Origin: Gardnerella massiliensis | Lineage (GTDB): Bacteria > Actinomycetota > Actinomycetes > Actinomycetales > Bifidobacteriaceae | DNA length: 47,022 nt | NCBI RefSeq assembly: GCF_003408845.1 | Contig: NZ_LRTV01000013.1 | Span: forward strand, 1 to 47,022 | Reading direction: 5' to 3' | In this document: positions 1-8,744 of the stretch, piece after piece | Position numbering within the stretch: the first letter of the stretch is position 1 | Layout: every line of letters starts with the position of its first letter | The notes under the pieces: model-generated | Seen by the model: only the letters and a program-made list of their open reading frames with translations | What the model was told of the DNA's origin: nothing | Database searches by the model: none | Program-made: the position numbers and the translations under genes

Positions 1-11
1 CCCCCCCCCCC
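1..11. repeat. Homopolymeric C tract at the window edge
   Basis: Eleven consecutive C residues open the window and may continue beyond it. The following 270 bases are AT-rich and carry no gene, only the terminator of the GH31 operon. Long C tracts are slippage-prone; what gene, if any, it belongs to lies outside the window. It could also be a contig end or assembly artefact. Confidence 0.5.
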
Positions 12-160
12 GATTTATTACTAAAACCAAGCCTATTTATCACAAATTTGTATCAAAATCTTCAAAAAAGCACAACAAAAACTTTAATTGTCTATACAAA
101 TCTAAACTTTTGTTATTAATATCAATTTAATTATATACAGTATATTTGCAAGATATATAC

Positions 161-224
161 AAAAAGTTGGAAGCAACTCACGTGATAATTGCAATAAACA
201 ATTAAGATAAGTCGCTTCCAACTT
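161..224 (-). terminator. Rho-independent terminator of the GH31 operon
   Basis: An 11-bp perfect inverted repeat (AAGTTGGAAGC at 164-174, GCTTCCAACTT at 214-224) follows the stop of the GH31 gene. Read on the minus strand it ends in five T residues. The loop is long (39 nt) but contains a smaller ATTG/CAAT stem. Confidence 0.7.
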
Positions 225-280
225 CACACAAGCACGCAACGCTGCAATCAACTGCAACACAGGCTCAACAATCGATTCAC

Positions 281-3064
281 CTACTCAACTGAGCGAAGTA
301 AAATCTCCTCAAGCACATGCTTTACAGAAACAGGCAAAGTACAACGCCACTGCGCCCACTTCACTACGGAAGGCTGATCAGTTGCGTAAGCGTTAAGCAT
401 ATCAACATTGTTGCGATACTTTTCTGCTTCCGATTCGTTTTCGTATTCAAGAGTTGAGATTGCAGCAATAGCGCTTGCACTTCCGCCAGCCTCACGCACT
501 GCGTCAAAAGCCATTTCCTTACCACGGTACGGCACTTGCGCTTGAAGAAGGAATCGGTAAACGTCGCCAACTTTAGGGTCGGCAGCAATTTGCAATCCGC
601 CGTCAACAATTACACGAACTTCTTCGCAAGCAGGAACGTCATTTACGGAAACAGTTAAGCTCAAAGTTGAATCTTCGCCTTCGTAAGAAACTACAAACTC
701 GCTTGCGTTAAGCTCTCGACCTCCTACAAATACACGAACGTTCGAGAAGTCTGCGCAATCTACGCCTCTAAATACCACGTTCCAGTTGCGGGTTTGCGGC
801 ACAGATTCTACAGCAGCTTCCGCACCTTCTACGCCAGAAATAATAAATTGCGAAGAACTATTGCCGTCGCGCCACACAAAATTCATACGTGTGTCGGCAG
901 TATTCCCAGCAGACGCGGCAGCAAAGTCGCCGTTATCCTCGCGCATCACAAATTCGCCATCAGCACCCGGGAATGTAAGAACGCGCAAACTACGAGGATT
1001 TGCAATACTGTTAACCGATTCAGCAGCTTCAGCATTACGAGCACAATCTAAAACTTCCGGCAAAACTTGCAGCGGCACAATTGCTCCGGCTCGCGCAAAA
1101 GCAGGCACTCGATCAAGCTCGCGCCATGCTTCAAACCTGCGACCATTCCAGCCGCGAGACACGTACCTGCGCCCGTCAAACAAATCGTACCAGTCGCCTT
1201 CAGGCAACCAAACTCCAGCGCATCCGCGCAAAGCAGCAGAATCATTAGGCGAAGTAATCGGCGCCACTATAAGTTCGCTTCCAAAACGGTACTCGTTAGG
1301 AATTTCGTAAGCCATTCCAACTTCCGGCGACTGCCAGTACATTGGCTCAATAATCGGCCTGCCTTCAAAAGCTGCGCGATAATTCATCGTATAAACGTAT
1401 GGCAAAAGTTCCGCGCGCAAACGAAGCATTTTCACCATTGCTTCACGAGTTTCCTGAGGGAAATTCCACGGCTCTTTCCCAGCAAACGGCGAGCACGTCG
1501 AGTGCAAACGATTAATCGGGCTAAACGAACCGAAAGCGTACCATCGCGCTTCTAACTCGTTATTTCGCACGCCAAGCATGTGACCGCCAATATCGTGACT
1601 CCACCATCCGTAGCCAATATTTGAAGCTGTAGAAGTGAAGTAAGTTTGGAAAGCAAGCGAATCCCAAGTAGTAACAGTATCTCCCGAGAATCCAACTGGG
1701 TAACGATGCGAACCAGGCCCCGCATAGCGAGAGAATGTAAGCGGCCAACGGCCGTCGCGCGCAGCATCCTCATAATGCATGTGGTTCAGCATCCAAAGCG
1801 GGTCCAAACCAGGCTCGCGCGTCACACCTCCCTGCTGCCAGTCAATCCACCAAAATCGCACGCCTTCATCTTCCATGCGATGATGCATGTTGAAGTAAGC
1901 TTCCACGAATTGCGGATTCGTTAAATCAAATTCCACAGCTTTCCCACTCGCCGGATCAATACCAGCATCTCGCGCAACCTGCGGATAATCTTTTTCAAAC
2001 GCACGCACGCCGTCGCGCGGATGCAAGTTCAAAGTTGGAGCCAAACCAGCCGCGTTAAGTTTACGCAAAAAAGCACGATGGTCTGGGAAAAGCTCCTCGT
2101 TCCAAGTGTAACCAGTCCAACCTGAACCGTATTTCGCATCAACGTCAGTAACATGCCAGTCCATATCTATAACGGCTGCACTAAAAGGTATTCCTTCGCC
2201 CTTAAAACGATTGTGCAATTGCAAATATTCGTCTTGACGATAACGATAGTAGCGACTCCACCAATTACCTAGAGCAAAGCGCGGCAGTAACGGCTGCGAA
2301 CCAGTAAGCCGGTAAAAATCTCGAATTGCATCAATATAGCGATGTCCGTAACCAAAGAAGTATAGGTCCTTGTACTTGCCGTCTTGTTCGCTAACTTTTT
2401 GTGCGCGCGGCTGCACCCAAGCCCCATACGGATTCGGTTTGCCATCAACTTTTTCAGCAGGCACAATTTCGCAAGTTGCAGAATCATCTAAAACAGACCA
2501 TCCGTCGCGCGAAAGAATGCCCGTACCAAGTTTTACCGGGCCATTCGCTTGATCCAAAGTTCTAAAAGTTCCAAGAAGATTGCCAGGGCACGCGTCACCA
2601 TAGTGCCACGTATTAAACTGCGTACACGGCACTCCGCGAACGACAATACTTAAACCTTCTTTACTAAAAGGTTTGCAATTGTAAGTGAGCAGCAGCTTCT
2701 CAGTTTCAACTTCCAGCCAACCGTCTTCGTTTTTACGCACAGAAAACTTCGGCTGCACGCCAGGATTCGCGTCACTGCTGGCATTGTCATCATTGCCGGC
2801 CTTGTTATCGGCAAAATTGCGTCGAATTACCGTCTGAGTAGGGGCATCAGCAAATTCGCCGTCGTCACTCCACTCAAGGCGCAGTAGCGAATCTGTAATA
2901 ACCGTAATCCGCCACTTTTCGCCTTTAATTACCTGAATATCCTGTGCTTTGGCGTACTGCGAATTTGCAACGTCAGCAAAAATTTGAGATTGCGAATCCG
3001 AATACTTCACAGCTTTACCGATAATTTGTGATTCATTTTGCTTGCTCATATTTACCACACTCAT
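281..3064 (-). CDS. GH31 family alpha-glucosidase/alpha-xylosidase-type glycoside hydrolase
   Basis: A 927-residue cytoplasmic retaining glycosidase expected to release the non-reducing terminal alpha-linked sugar from imported oligosaccharides. The GH31 barrel is clear: the segment FWWIDWQQGG places the nucleophile at D408, and GFSGDTVTTWDS places the acid/base at D462. AVIDMDWH near residue 300 is the usual substrate-contacting strand. Residues 1-250 form the N-terminal beta-sandwich, and beta-domains follow the barrel. No signal peptide. The ATG at 3064 is preceded by AAAGGTG at good spacing; a second ATG five codons in lacks one. It is the last gene of the binding protein-permease-permease operon, after a 113-nt gap. 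Family is certain, but substrate (isomaltose, other alpha-glucosides or alpha-xylosides) cannot be read from the sequence. Confidence 0.9.
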   Translation of the reverse strand: MSVVNMSKQNESQIIGKAVKYSDSQSQIFADVANSQYAKAQDIQVIKGEKWRITVITDSLLRLEWSDDGEFADAPTQTVIRRNFADNKAGNDDNASSDANPGVQPKFSVRKNEDGWLEVETEKLLLTYNCKPFSKEGLSIVVRGVPCTQFNTWHYGDACPGNLLGTFRTLDQANGPVKLGTGILSRDGWSVLDDSATCEIVPAEKVDGKPNPYGAWVQPRAQKVSEQDGKYKDLYFFGYGHRYIDAIRDFYRLTGSQPLLPRFALGNWWSRYYRYRQDEYLQLHNRFKGEGIPFSAAVIDMDWHVTDVDAKYGSGWTGYTWNEELFPDHRAFLRKLNAAGLAPTLNLHPRDGVRAFEKDYPQVARDAGIDPASGKAVEFDLTNPQFVEAYFNMHHRMEDEGVRFWWIDWQQGGVTREPGLDPLWMLNHMHYEDAARDGRWPLTFSRYAGPGSHRYPVGFSGDTVTTWDSLAFQTYFTSTASNIGYGWWSHDIGGHMLGVRNNELEARWYAFGSFSPINRLHSTCSPFAGKEPWNFPQETREAMVKMLRLRAELLPYVYTMNYRAAFEGRPIIEPMYWQSPEVGMAYEIPNEYRFGSELIVAPITSPNDSAALRGCAGVWLPEGDWYDLFDGRRYVSRGWNGRRFEAWRELDRVPAFARAGAIVPLQVLPEVLDCARNAEAAESVNSIANPRSLRVLTFPGADGEFVMREDNGDFAAASAGNTADTRMNFVWRDGNSSSQFIISGVEGAEAAVESVPQTRNWNVVFRGVDCADFSNVRVFVGGRELNASEFVVSYEGEDSTLSLTVSVNDVPACEEVRVIVDGGLQIAADPKVGDVYRFLLQAQVPYRGKEMAFDAVREAGGSASAIAAISTLEYENESEAEKYRNNVDMLNAYATDQPSVVKWAQWRCTLPVSVKHVLEEILLRSVE

Positions 3065-3177
3065 AGCAGCACCTTTACTTCAGTACGCAAGGCCACACTG
3101 CAACATTCGTTACGCAACACTTGTTGCACCACACTTTCGCGCACAGCACTTACGTATCTATCTTTCACTTCTGCGTG

Positions 3178-4089
3178 TTACTTACCGCTACCAGTGGAAA
3201 TACCGGCAATAAACTGCTTTTGGAAAATTACGTACACTATAATAACCGGCACAATCGCCAAAGAAGTCGCTGCAAACAAGCCACCATAATCAGTGCCATA
3301 TCGCCCACTAAACACCTTCAAACCCACTGCGAGCAGCTGCTTCTTTTCGTCCGAAATCATCAAGAACGGCCACAGATAATCTTCCCAATTCCACAAGAAA
3401 GTGAAGATGGCGAGCGCAGCAATCGTGTTATGACTCATAGGAAGGATGATGCTGTGGAAAATACGGAAATCAGATGCGCCATCGAGTTTTGCAGCCTCAA
3501 TGAGTTCGTCAGAAATACCTGTTATTGACTGACGGAAAAGGAAAATGCCGAAAGCACTAATTAATCCCGGCACAATTAAGGCTCGATACGTATCCTGCCA
3601 ACCGAAGCTTGTCATCATATCGTACTGCGGAATAATAGTTACGGCCCACGGAACCATCATGGTGCTCATTACTATACCAAAAAGCAAATTACGGCAACGG
3701 AAACGCATTTTTGCAAATACGTACCCCAACACTGCACTGGTGTAAATAGCAATTACCGTTTTTGCTACGGCAACAAACAACGAGTTGCAGAACAATCTCA
3801 AGAAATCAAATTTTTCCTGAATCCCAACATAGTTATCGAACGTACTCGGTATAGGGAACAGTCCGCCATCGACGCGCACAATATCACTATTTGGTGCAAA
3901 TGAAGAAATGAACATCCACACAAACGGAATAATTGTCAGCGCAGAAAGCAGAAAAAGAAAAATAGTAAGCGACCAACTCAACACCGCATGACGCGTGCTG
4001 TTTCTTGCACGATTACGTAATTTTTTCACAATACCCCCCTTAGCCGGCGCCGTAACAGCAACTTCCACCGTTTTCGTCTTATTGCTCAT
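3178..4089 (-). CDS. Carbohydrate ABC transporter permease, MalG/CUT1 type
   Basis: A 303-residue inner-membrane permease with about six transmembrane helices; the first begins near residue 37 after a basic cytoplasmic tail. The cytoplasmic EAA loop, which docks the ATPase, is visible as ELIEAAKLDGASDFRIFHSI around residues 195-215. The C-terminus FIAGISTGSGK is typical of MalG-type subunits. Its ATG overlaps the stop of the upstream permease by 4 bp (ATGA), implying translational coupling. It should form a heterodimer with that permease and receive sugar from the binding protein encoded two genes upstream. No ATPase gene is present in the operon. Substrate unknown; probably an alpha-glucoside given the linked GH31 gene. 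Confidence 0.92.
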   Translation of the reverse strand: MSNKTKTVEVAVTAPAKGGIVKKLRNRARNSTRHAVLSWSLTIFLFLLSALTIIPFVWMFISSFAPNSDIVRVDGGLFPIPSTFDNYVGIQEKFDFLRLFCNSLFVAVAKTVIAIYTSAVLGYVFAKMRFRCRNLLFGIVMSTMMVPWAVTIIPQYDMMTSFGWQDTYRALIVPGLISAFGIFLFRQSITGISDELIEAAKLDGASDFRIFHSIILPMSHNTIAALAIFTFLWNWEDYLWPFLMISDEKKQLLAVGLKVFSGRYGTDYGGLFAATSLAIVPVIIVYVIFQKQFIAGISTGSGK

Positions 4090-5021
4090 ACCAACTCACC
4101 GTCCTCAGAAGCTTTGAACATGATTATCGTGAGTGCGCCAGTAAAGATAAAAAGCACTACGCTCATAGCCGACGCAATACCAAAGTTATACTTTTGGAAA
4201 GCTTGATCAAAGATTAAGTAGCTAATAGTGTAAGTTGCTGTTCCTGGACCACCGTTAGTCATAACTAAAATCTGCACATAGGCTTGCAGGTAAGCAATCA
4301 TTGACGTAATCACAATGAATAACGTTGTTGGTTTGAGTAGCGGCAAAGTAATGCGGAAGAATTTTTGCACACTGTTAGCGCCATCAATATCGGCGGCTTC
4401 ATACACGTCTTTTGGAAGATTCATTAAGCCTGCCAAATATAGCACGGTTGCGTAGCCAAAATCTTTCCAAATGGTCATGATAATAATTGCCGGCATAGCC
4501 CAAGTAGAACTATGCAACCAATTAATATTCAATCCCGTAACTTTATCAATCATGCCAAACTGCGGATCAAACATCCACATCCACACGAAGCTTACTGCCA
4601 CAAGTGGCGTAATCGTTGGCATATAAAATAGGCCGCGCAGCGAATCTTTGCAATGCACGAGCTTGGAGCTGAGCAACATTGCCAAGCCCAAACCGAGAAT
4701 AATGCGGAAAATCACGGATACTGCCATGAAAATCGCCGTATTCCCGATTGACTTCCAGAATAAGCCGTCGGTTAAAATCTGCTTGAAATTATCGAGCCCA
4801 ACCCAGTTGTACGTTCCAACCAACGGATTCCACTCGTGGAAGCTGCCGGCAAACGCTTTATAAATAGGATAGGCAAGGAAAATCGCGAAATAAGCAACCA
4901 GAAATGTCACTGCCACATTGCGAAAGGAGAAGGTTCGAGACAACGCAGCGGTTACTTTTGCTATACCACCAAATTTTTTTCTCAGAGGAGTTGAATGAGA
5001 TTTCTGATTTACTTGTTCCAT
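4086..5021 (-). CDS. Carbohydrate ABC transporter permease, MalF/CUT1 type
   Basis: A 311-residue permease, partner of the following MalG-type subunit. A basic N-terminal tail (about 35 residues) precedes six predicted transmembrane helices. The EAA motif appears as VYEAADIDGANSVQKFFRI near residues 205-225, and the NGGPGTATYTISYLIFDQAF segment is characteristic of MalF-like CUT1 subunits. The start ATG at 5021 has AAGGGA six bases upstream. The gene lies 48 bp after the binding-protein gene; an 8-bp imperfect hairpin overlapping the end of that gene (5044-5082) could adjust the usual excess of binding protein over permeases, but this is weak. Confidence 0.92.
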   Translation of the reverse strand: MEQVNQKSHSTPLRKKFGGIAKVTAALSRTFSFRNVAVTFLVAYFAIFLAYPIYKAFAGSFHEWNPLVGTYNWVGLDNFKQILTDGLFWKSIGNTAIFMAVSVIFRIILGLGLAMLLSSKLVHCKDSLRGLFYMPTITPLVAVSFVWMWMFDPQFGMIDKVTGLNINWLHSSTWAMPAIIIMTIWKDFGYATVLYLAGLMNLPKDVYEAADIDGANSVQKFFRITLPLLKPTTLFIVITSMIAYLQAYVQILVMTNGGPGTATYTISYLIFDQAFQKYNFGIASAMSVVLFIFTGALTIIMFKASEDGELV

Positions 5022-5069
5022 GATTTCCCTTGCCTTACTTGCGAGAACACACTTCAGTTTATGAATCTT

Positions 5070-6455
5070 TTACTTGTGTTCTTTGAAGAATTCATACTTG
5101 CTTTCTGCGGACTTAAAGTTGGAATTCTTCATGTCTTTTACCATGGTCGCTTGTGCTTCTTTTACTGCGGAATCAATAGATTGACCATTTTGCATAACGT
5201 TTTGGAACGCTGCTTTGCTGCTGGTTTCCACCGTAGAAGGAGTGATGCCTGGCCAAATCAACCTATTCACGCGAGGCTGAATAGCAGCCATTACCGGGGC
5301 CTTAAGAATCTCTGGATCATTCTGTAGCGATTTCTTCGCTGGGAACGAGTTCAGATGTTTCACTGCAGAGCGAATAAAAGCGTCGTTAGCGAGAATGAAC
5401 TTGATAAAGTCTTGTGCCACGGCCTGCTGTTCTTTGCTTTGGTGAGCGTTGATTCCTGGAGTGGATTCGCCGTTGTAGCGATCGTAGGCAAATGGCGTTT
5501 CTTTCGTGAATGTTGGAGTTGGGAAAATACCGTATTCTATGTTCGGATATTTTTCTTTCAGTAGGCCTTCAAGCCAACCCCAAGCGTATACCATTCCGGA
5601 TTGTCCGTTGCCAAAGCTTTGCGTGTAATCAGTACCGAAGTCTGTTGCAATAACTTTGTCTTTGTCGTACAAATTCTTTAGGAATTGCATGTTTTCGCGC
5701 GTAATTTTGTTGTCAAAATTAGGCTTTTTACCACTTTTATCGAACGCAAGTTCGCCACGTTGATAGTTCAAGCCTTGGTTGATTGCAGGGTATGCGTCAC
5801 CATTAACATTGAAACCGGCTTGTACCATCTTAGAACCGTTCCACTTCGTGAGTTTCTTTGCCACCTCGCGTAGTTCGTCCCAAGTCGTAGGAATATCTGC
5901 TTCCGTTAAACCGGCTTCTTTCCAAAGCTTTTTATTGTAGTAAATATTGCCGGTATTGATAACCGAGTCAATATACTTTACTTTTCCGTTGGCATCTTCG
6001 TGTGCAACAGAGGAGCTGTAATCGGCTTCCATTGCTGCCTTGTCAACGTTATAGTCGGCAGCGTATGGGCGTATAAGCTCATCCTTGGAATTGTGAATAT
6101 TGAACAGAGCCGGGCCGTTTTTGCCTTTGAGCGCTAACGGCAGTTTCGTCCAATAATCATCCCAAGCAACATTCTTCGTTTTGAACGTTACATTAGGGTA
6201 GATTTTCGTATACTGCTTAATCATATCGTAGATTGGGTCTGTACTGCTATCTCCCCAGCTCCAATATTCCAAAGCAATTGGCTTGCCTTGATTAACAAGG
6301 TGGTTAGGATCATATTTCAATGCCTCGCCCATTACCGGCAAACCTTTGTCTTTTTTCGCGTCGGTGACACCGGCAGAATTGCTGCCGCATGCGCTAACAC
6401 TAGCAAGCATGCCTAAAACGGCGACACATGAAATACACATTTTTCTAATGTTCAT
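5070..6455 (-). CDS. Sugar-binding lipoprotein of CUT1 ABC transporter
   Basis: A 461-residue extracellular solute-binding protein (family 1) that would capture an oligosaccharide at the cell surface. The start at 6455 (MNIRKMC) is chosen because GGAG lies at correct spacing and a classic lipoprotein signal follows, with lipobox VSAC and lipidated C23 next to Gly-Ser-Asn. An in-frame extension of 23 codons upstream has no such support. The mature protein contains the typical pattern of this family, including EYWSWGDSSTDPIYDMI near the N-terminus and several Trp/Tyr-rich stretches that usually line the sugar site. It heads the operon with two permeases and GH31, downstream of two palindromic operators, so it is probably induced by its sugar through the divergent LacI protein. 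Confidence 0.92.
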   Translation of the reverse strand: MNIRKMCISCVAVLGMLASVSACGSNSAGVTDAKKDKGLPVMGEALKYDPNHLVNQGKPIALEYWSWGDSSTDPIYDMIKQYTKIYPNVTFKTKNVAWDDYWTKLPLALKGKNGPALFNIHNSKDELIRPYAADYNVDKAAMEADYSSSVAHEDANGKVKYIDSVINTGNIYYNKKLWKEAGLTEADIPTTWDELREVAKKLTKWNGSKMVQAGFNVNGDAYPAINQGLNYQRGELAFDKSGKKPNFDNKITRENMQFLKNLYDKDKVIATDFGTDYTQSFGNGQSGMVYAWGWLEGLLKEKYPNIEYGIFPTPTFTKETPFAYDRYNGESTPGINAHQSKEQQAVAQDFIKFILANDAFIRSAVKHLNSFPAKKSLQNDPEILKAPVMAAIQPRVNRLIWPGITPSTVETSSKAAFQNVMQNGQSIDSAVKEAQATMVKDMKNSNFKSAESKYEFFKEHK

Positions 6456-6538
6456 TGTTACTCCACTTCTTCGTGAAATTAATGGGTAAAATCTATGATA
6501 TTGCGAAAAGTTTTTACTGGTCAAACAGAAAAAATGTT

Positions 6539-6556
6539 AATGTAAAGGTTTTCATT
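6539..6556. promoter_or_regulatory. Putative LacI-type operator 1
   Basis: AATGTAAAGGTTTTCATT matches the perfect palindrome at 6619-6636 with one arm mismatch. It lies 83 bp upstream of the binding-protein start, a position suited to blocking its promoter. Assignment to the adjacent regulator is inference. Confidence 0.65.
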
Positions 6557-6618
6557 TCAAATCCGTTAAACTGCACTATTTTTGCAAAAATAAATACTTT
6601 TTTACCCGCGTGTCTAAA

Positions 6619-6636
6619 AATGTAAACCTTTACATT
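6619..6636. promoter_or_regulatory. Putative LacI-type operator 2 (perfect palindrome)
   Basis: AATGTAAACCTTTACATT has two 8-bp arms in perfect inversion around a CC centre. It lies in the divergent intergenic region between the binding-protein operon and the LacI gene, 80 bp from operator 1, a spacing that would allow looping. It is 98 bp from the regulator start and could also mediate autoregulation. Confidence 0.7.
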
Positions 6637-6734
6637 TATTGTATTTACATAACACTTATATGTTCTTTTTAAGGCGTATATGTAACACTCTTCATATTTG
6701 AGCAAAAAGAGGCAGAAGATCAGAAGGGAACAAA

Positions 6735-7760
6735 ATGTCAAAAAATAGTATTAGCGATGTAGCTACGCTAGCAGGGGTTTCTATAGCAACTGTCTCTAGA
6801 ACTTTCGCCCACCCAGACAAAGTAACACCAGCAACACGAGCAAAAGTTACACAAGCAGCAGAACAACTCGACTTTACTGTATCAAGAACCGCAGGAGTAC
6901 TGAAATCAGGCAAATCATACCGCATAGCATTACTCATTGGCAGCAGTCGCATAGAATGGTTCAGCGCTTGTATTATTGAAGGATTAAACGCTACATTGCA
7001 CGCAGCCGGATACGATTTAGTAATTTATTCAGTAGATGGTATCGAACAGCGTAAAACTTTCTTCAAAGAACTACCTTTACGCGGTAATACTGATGCCGTA
7101 ATCGTATCTTCTTTCGATATCAGCAACAATGAAGCAGAACAGCTTCAACGCATAAAAGTACCTATTGTGGGTATTAATTGCGTGGCGTCTAAAATTCTTT
7201 CTGCAGCAATCAGCATTGACGATGCGGCAGGAATTAAACTTGCAGTACGCCATCTCACTACTTTAGGCCACAAAAGACTACTGTACGTTTACGAACATTT
7301 TAATTCACCACTTCGCTTCAGCTCTTCGAGGAGAATCACCAGCTTTGAAACAATATGCAACGATACACCCGGAGTCCAAGGGAAAATCCTACCAATTGAC
7401 TTTGGAGACAATCCCTTAGATACCACTATCTCAGAACTATTTTCAAGCAGCAACCCTCCCACTGCACTGTGCTTTCACCAAGATTCCACAGCAATACCGT
7501 TCCTGTTTCGTTTACAAAAACTAGGCATACGAGTGCCAGAAGATTTGTCTATCATTGGTTTTGACAACAGTACTTTTGCAGAAGCAGTAGGCTTAACTAC
7601 CATTCGACAAAATCCGTGTCTGATGGCTCAGCAAGCCGCCAATATTGCTTTAGCACTTATTAACGAGCAGCCAATCACAAGACGCCATGTTACAGCTCCG
7701 CTTCAGCTTCTAATACGAAACTCAACTGGTCCTGCCCCAGACATTACATCTGCAAACTGA
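6735..7760 (+). CDS. LacI-family transcriptional regulator of the GH31/ABC operon
   Basis: A 341-residue repressor-type regulator. Residues 5-50 form the LacI HTH and hinge (SISDVATLAGVSIATVSRTF, then the hinge region with VLKSGKSYRIALLIGS). The rest is a periplasmic-binding-like sensor domain, with conserved FDNSTFAEAVGLTTIRQNP near residue 277. The ATG is preceded by GAAGGGA. It is divergent from the sugar-uptake/GH31 operon and separated from it by two matching palindromes, so it most likely controls that operon and possibly itself. It is clearly paralogous to the LacI gene at 22270: both share segments such as SFD, VPI-GINC and LGHK at equivalent places, suggesting duplication and operator divergence. 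Effector sugar unknown. Confidence 0.9.
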   Translation: MSKNSISDVATLAGVSIATVSRTFAHPDKVTPATRAKVTQAAEQLDFTVSRTAGVLKSGKSYRIALLIGSSRIEWFSACIIEGLNATLHAAGYDLVIYSVDGIEQRKTFFKELPLRGNTDAVIVSSFDISNNEAEQLQRIKVPIVGINCVASKILSAAISIDDAAGIKLAVRHLTTLGHKRLLYVYEHFNSPLRFSSSRRITSFETICNDTPGVQGKILPIDFGDNPLDTTISELFSSSNPPTALCFHQDSTAIPFLFRLQKLGIRVPEDLSIIGFDNSTFAEAVGLTTIRQNPCLMAQQAANIALALINEQPITRRHVTAPLQLLIRNSTGPAPDITSAN

Positions 7761-7812
7761 TTTGCAGTAAAACTCGCCGTACAAACAAATCCAAAACTGC
7801 TACGAAATGTTT

Positions 7813-8589
7813 TCAACGCAAAAATACTGCAAATAATGCTGCAACCGCCAGCATTACCGGATACCACGCGTACATAATCCAGCGAAATACCGGCGAATCC
7901 TTATGCCCATCACCGTAGGGGCTGCGATAATGCAACACTGCCACGCCAATACCAGGCGCAAGCATCGACATAGCGCCAAACATTCCAGAAATAAGTTCCA
8001 TGCGAATTTCATGCTTTTGCATCAGCTCAAAAATCAGCACGAACACAAGAAATATTGCGCCTCCCCAGAAAATTTGCTGGCGCACATAAACTTTGCCAAT
8101 AATATTCCAAAGCAATCCTGCAACCACTAGCGCAACGTACGCAGCGCCGCGCGAAAAACCGCTAAAACGCTCTCGAATCATGTCGATTCCCATAAGAACG
8201 AATAACGCAATTACCAGCGCAAATACAGGGTTTTGCGAGCGCAAATCAAACGCGCAACCGGATGTAGTGAGATCGTACGGCAATTCACAAATTACTGCCA
8301 AAATCAGCAGTCGCAGTATGTAAAGATTCACATTATGCGTATTGTGATACCCGCGCATAAGAATCCACGCGTACCATGGCATCGCCGTCCAGCTCACTAC
8401 TTCGGCAAGAACGGCGAATGTAAGAGCGAGCATATTATCTCTTCTTAAACCGCCAAACAAATGCGGTATTACGGGAGCACTAAATGCACTAAGCATCATC
8501 ATAAATGCGCCAAGCATCTTAAACTTGCGCAAAGTAATGCCCATTTTTATGTTTTTATCTGCACGAATTTTAGGCTTTAGCGTATCCAT
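7813..8589 (-). CDS. TraX-like integral membrane protein
   Basis: A 258-residue polytopic membrane protein with about seven hydrophobic helices. It carries the TraX family signature: a helix ending in RGYHNTHNVNLYILRLLI, followed by ELPYDLTTSGCAFD and NPVFALVIAL. TraX was named for pilin acetylation in F plasmid, but chromosomal homologues in Gram-positive bacteria are of unknown role, and no conjugation genes are nearby. Start at 8589 has GGGAG about 10 bases upstream; an alternative ATG lies 16 codons in. The gene converges with the LacI gene (52-bp gap, no clear terminator) and its promoter region contains a 15-bp tandem repeat. Confidence 0.8.
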   Translation of the reverse strand: MDTLKPKIRADKNIKMGITLRKFKMLGAFMMMLSAFSAPVIPHLFGGLRRDNMLALTFAVLAEVVSWTAMPWYAWILMRGYHNTHNVNLYILRLLILAVICELPYDLTTSGCAFDLRSQNPVFALVIALFVLMGIDMIRERFSGFSRGAAYVALVVAGLLWNIIGKVYVRQQIFWGGAIFLVFVLIFELMQKHEIRMELISGMFGAMSMLAPGIGVAVLHYRSPYGDGHKDSPVFRWIMYAWYPVMLAVAALFAVFLR

Positions 8590-8623
8590 AACTTTCGCAC
8601 TCCCTTGTATTTACACGCATACT

Positions 8624-8689
8624 GTCTTAAGTAACGTTGTCTTAAGTAACGTTGTCTTAAGTAACGTTGTCTTAAGTAACGTTGTCTTA
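8624..8689. repeat. 15-bp tandem repeat, 4.4 copies
   Basis: The unit GTCTTAAGTAACGTT is repeated four times exactly (8624-8683) with a partial fifth copy. It lies between the TraX-like gene and the GH13 gene, just upstream of the TraX-like gene on its coding strand. Copy number may vary between strains. Confidence 0.95.
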
Positions 8690-8744
8690 TTTTTCTACTG
8701 CTCTGTTTTACTACCGTTTATTGTATCGCAGTATTTATTGCGAA

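Noticed and set aside
6541..6553. TGTAAAGGTTTTC is shared with the 29-bp element at 38284
   Set aside because: Thirteen AT-rich bases matching one arm of a LacI palindrome; the 29-bp element lacks the palindrome, so a shared regulator is not supported.
7813..8589. Evidence of a conjugative element from the TraX-like gene
   Set aside because: TraX homologues are common on chromosomes without conjugation genes, and no relaxase, coupling protein or integrase is nearby.
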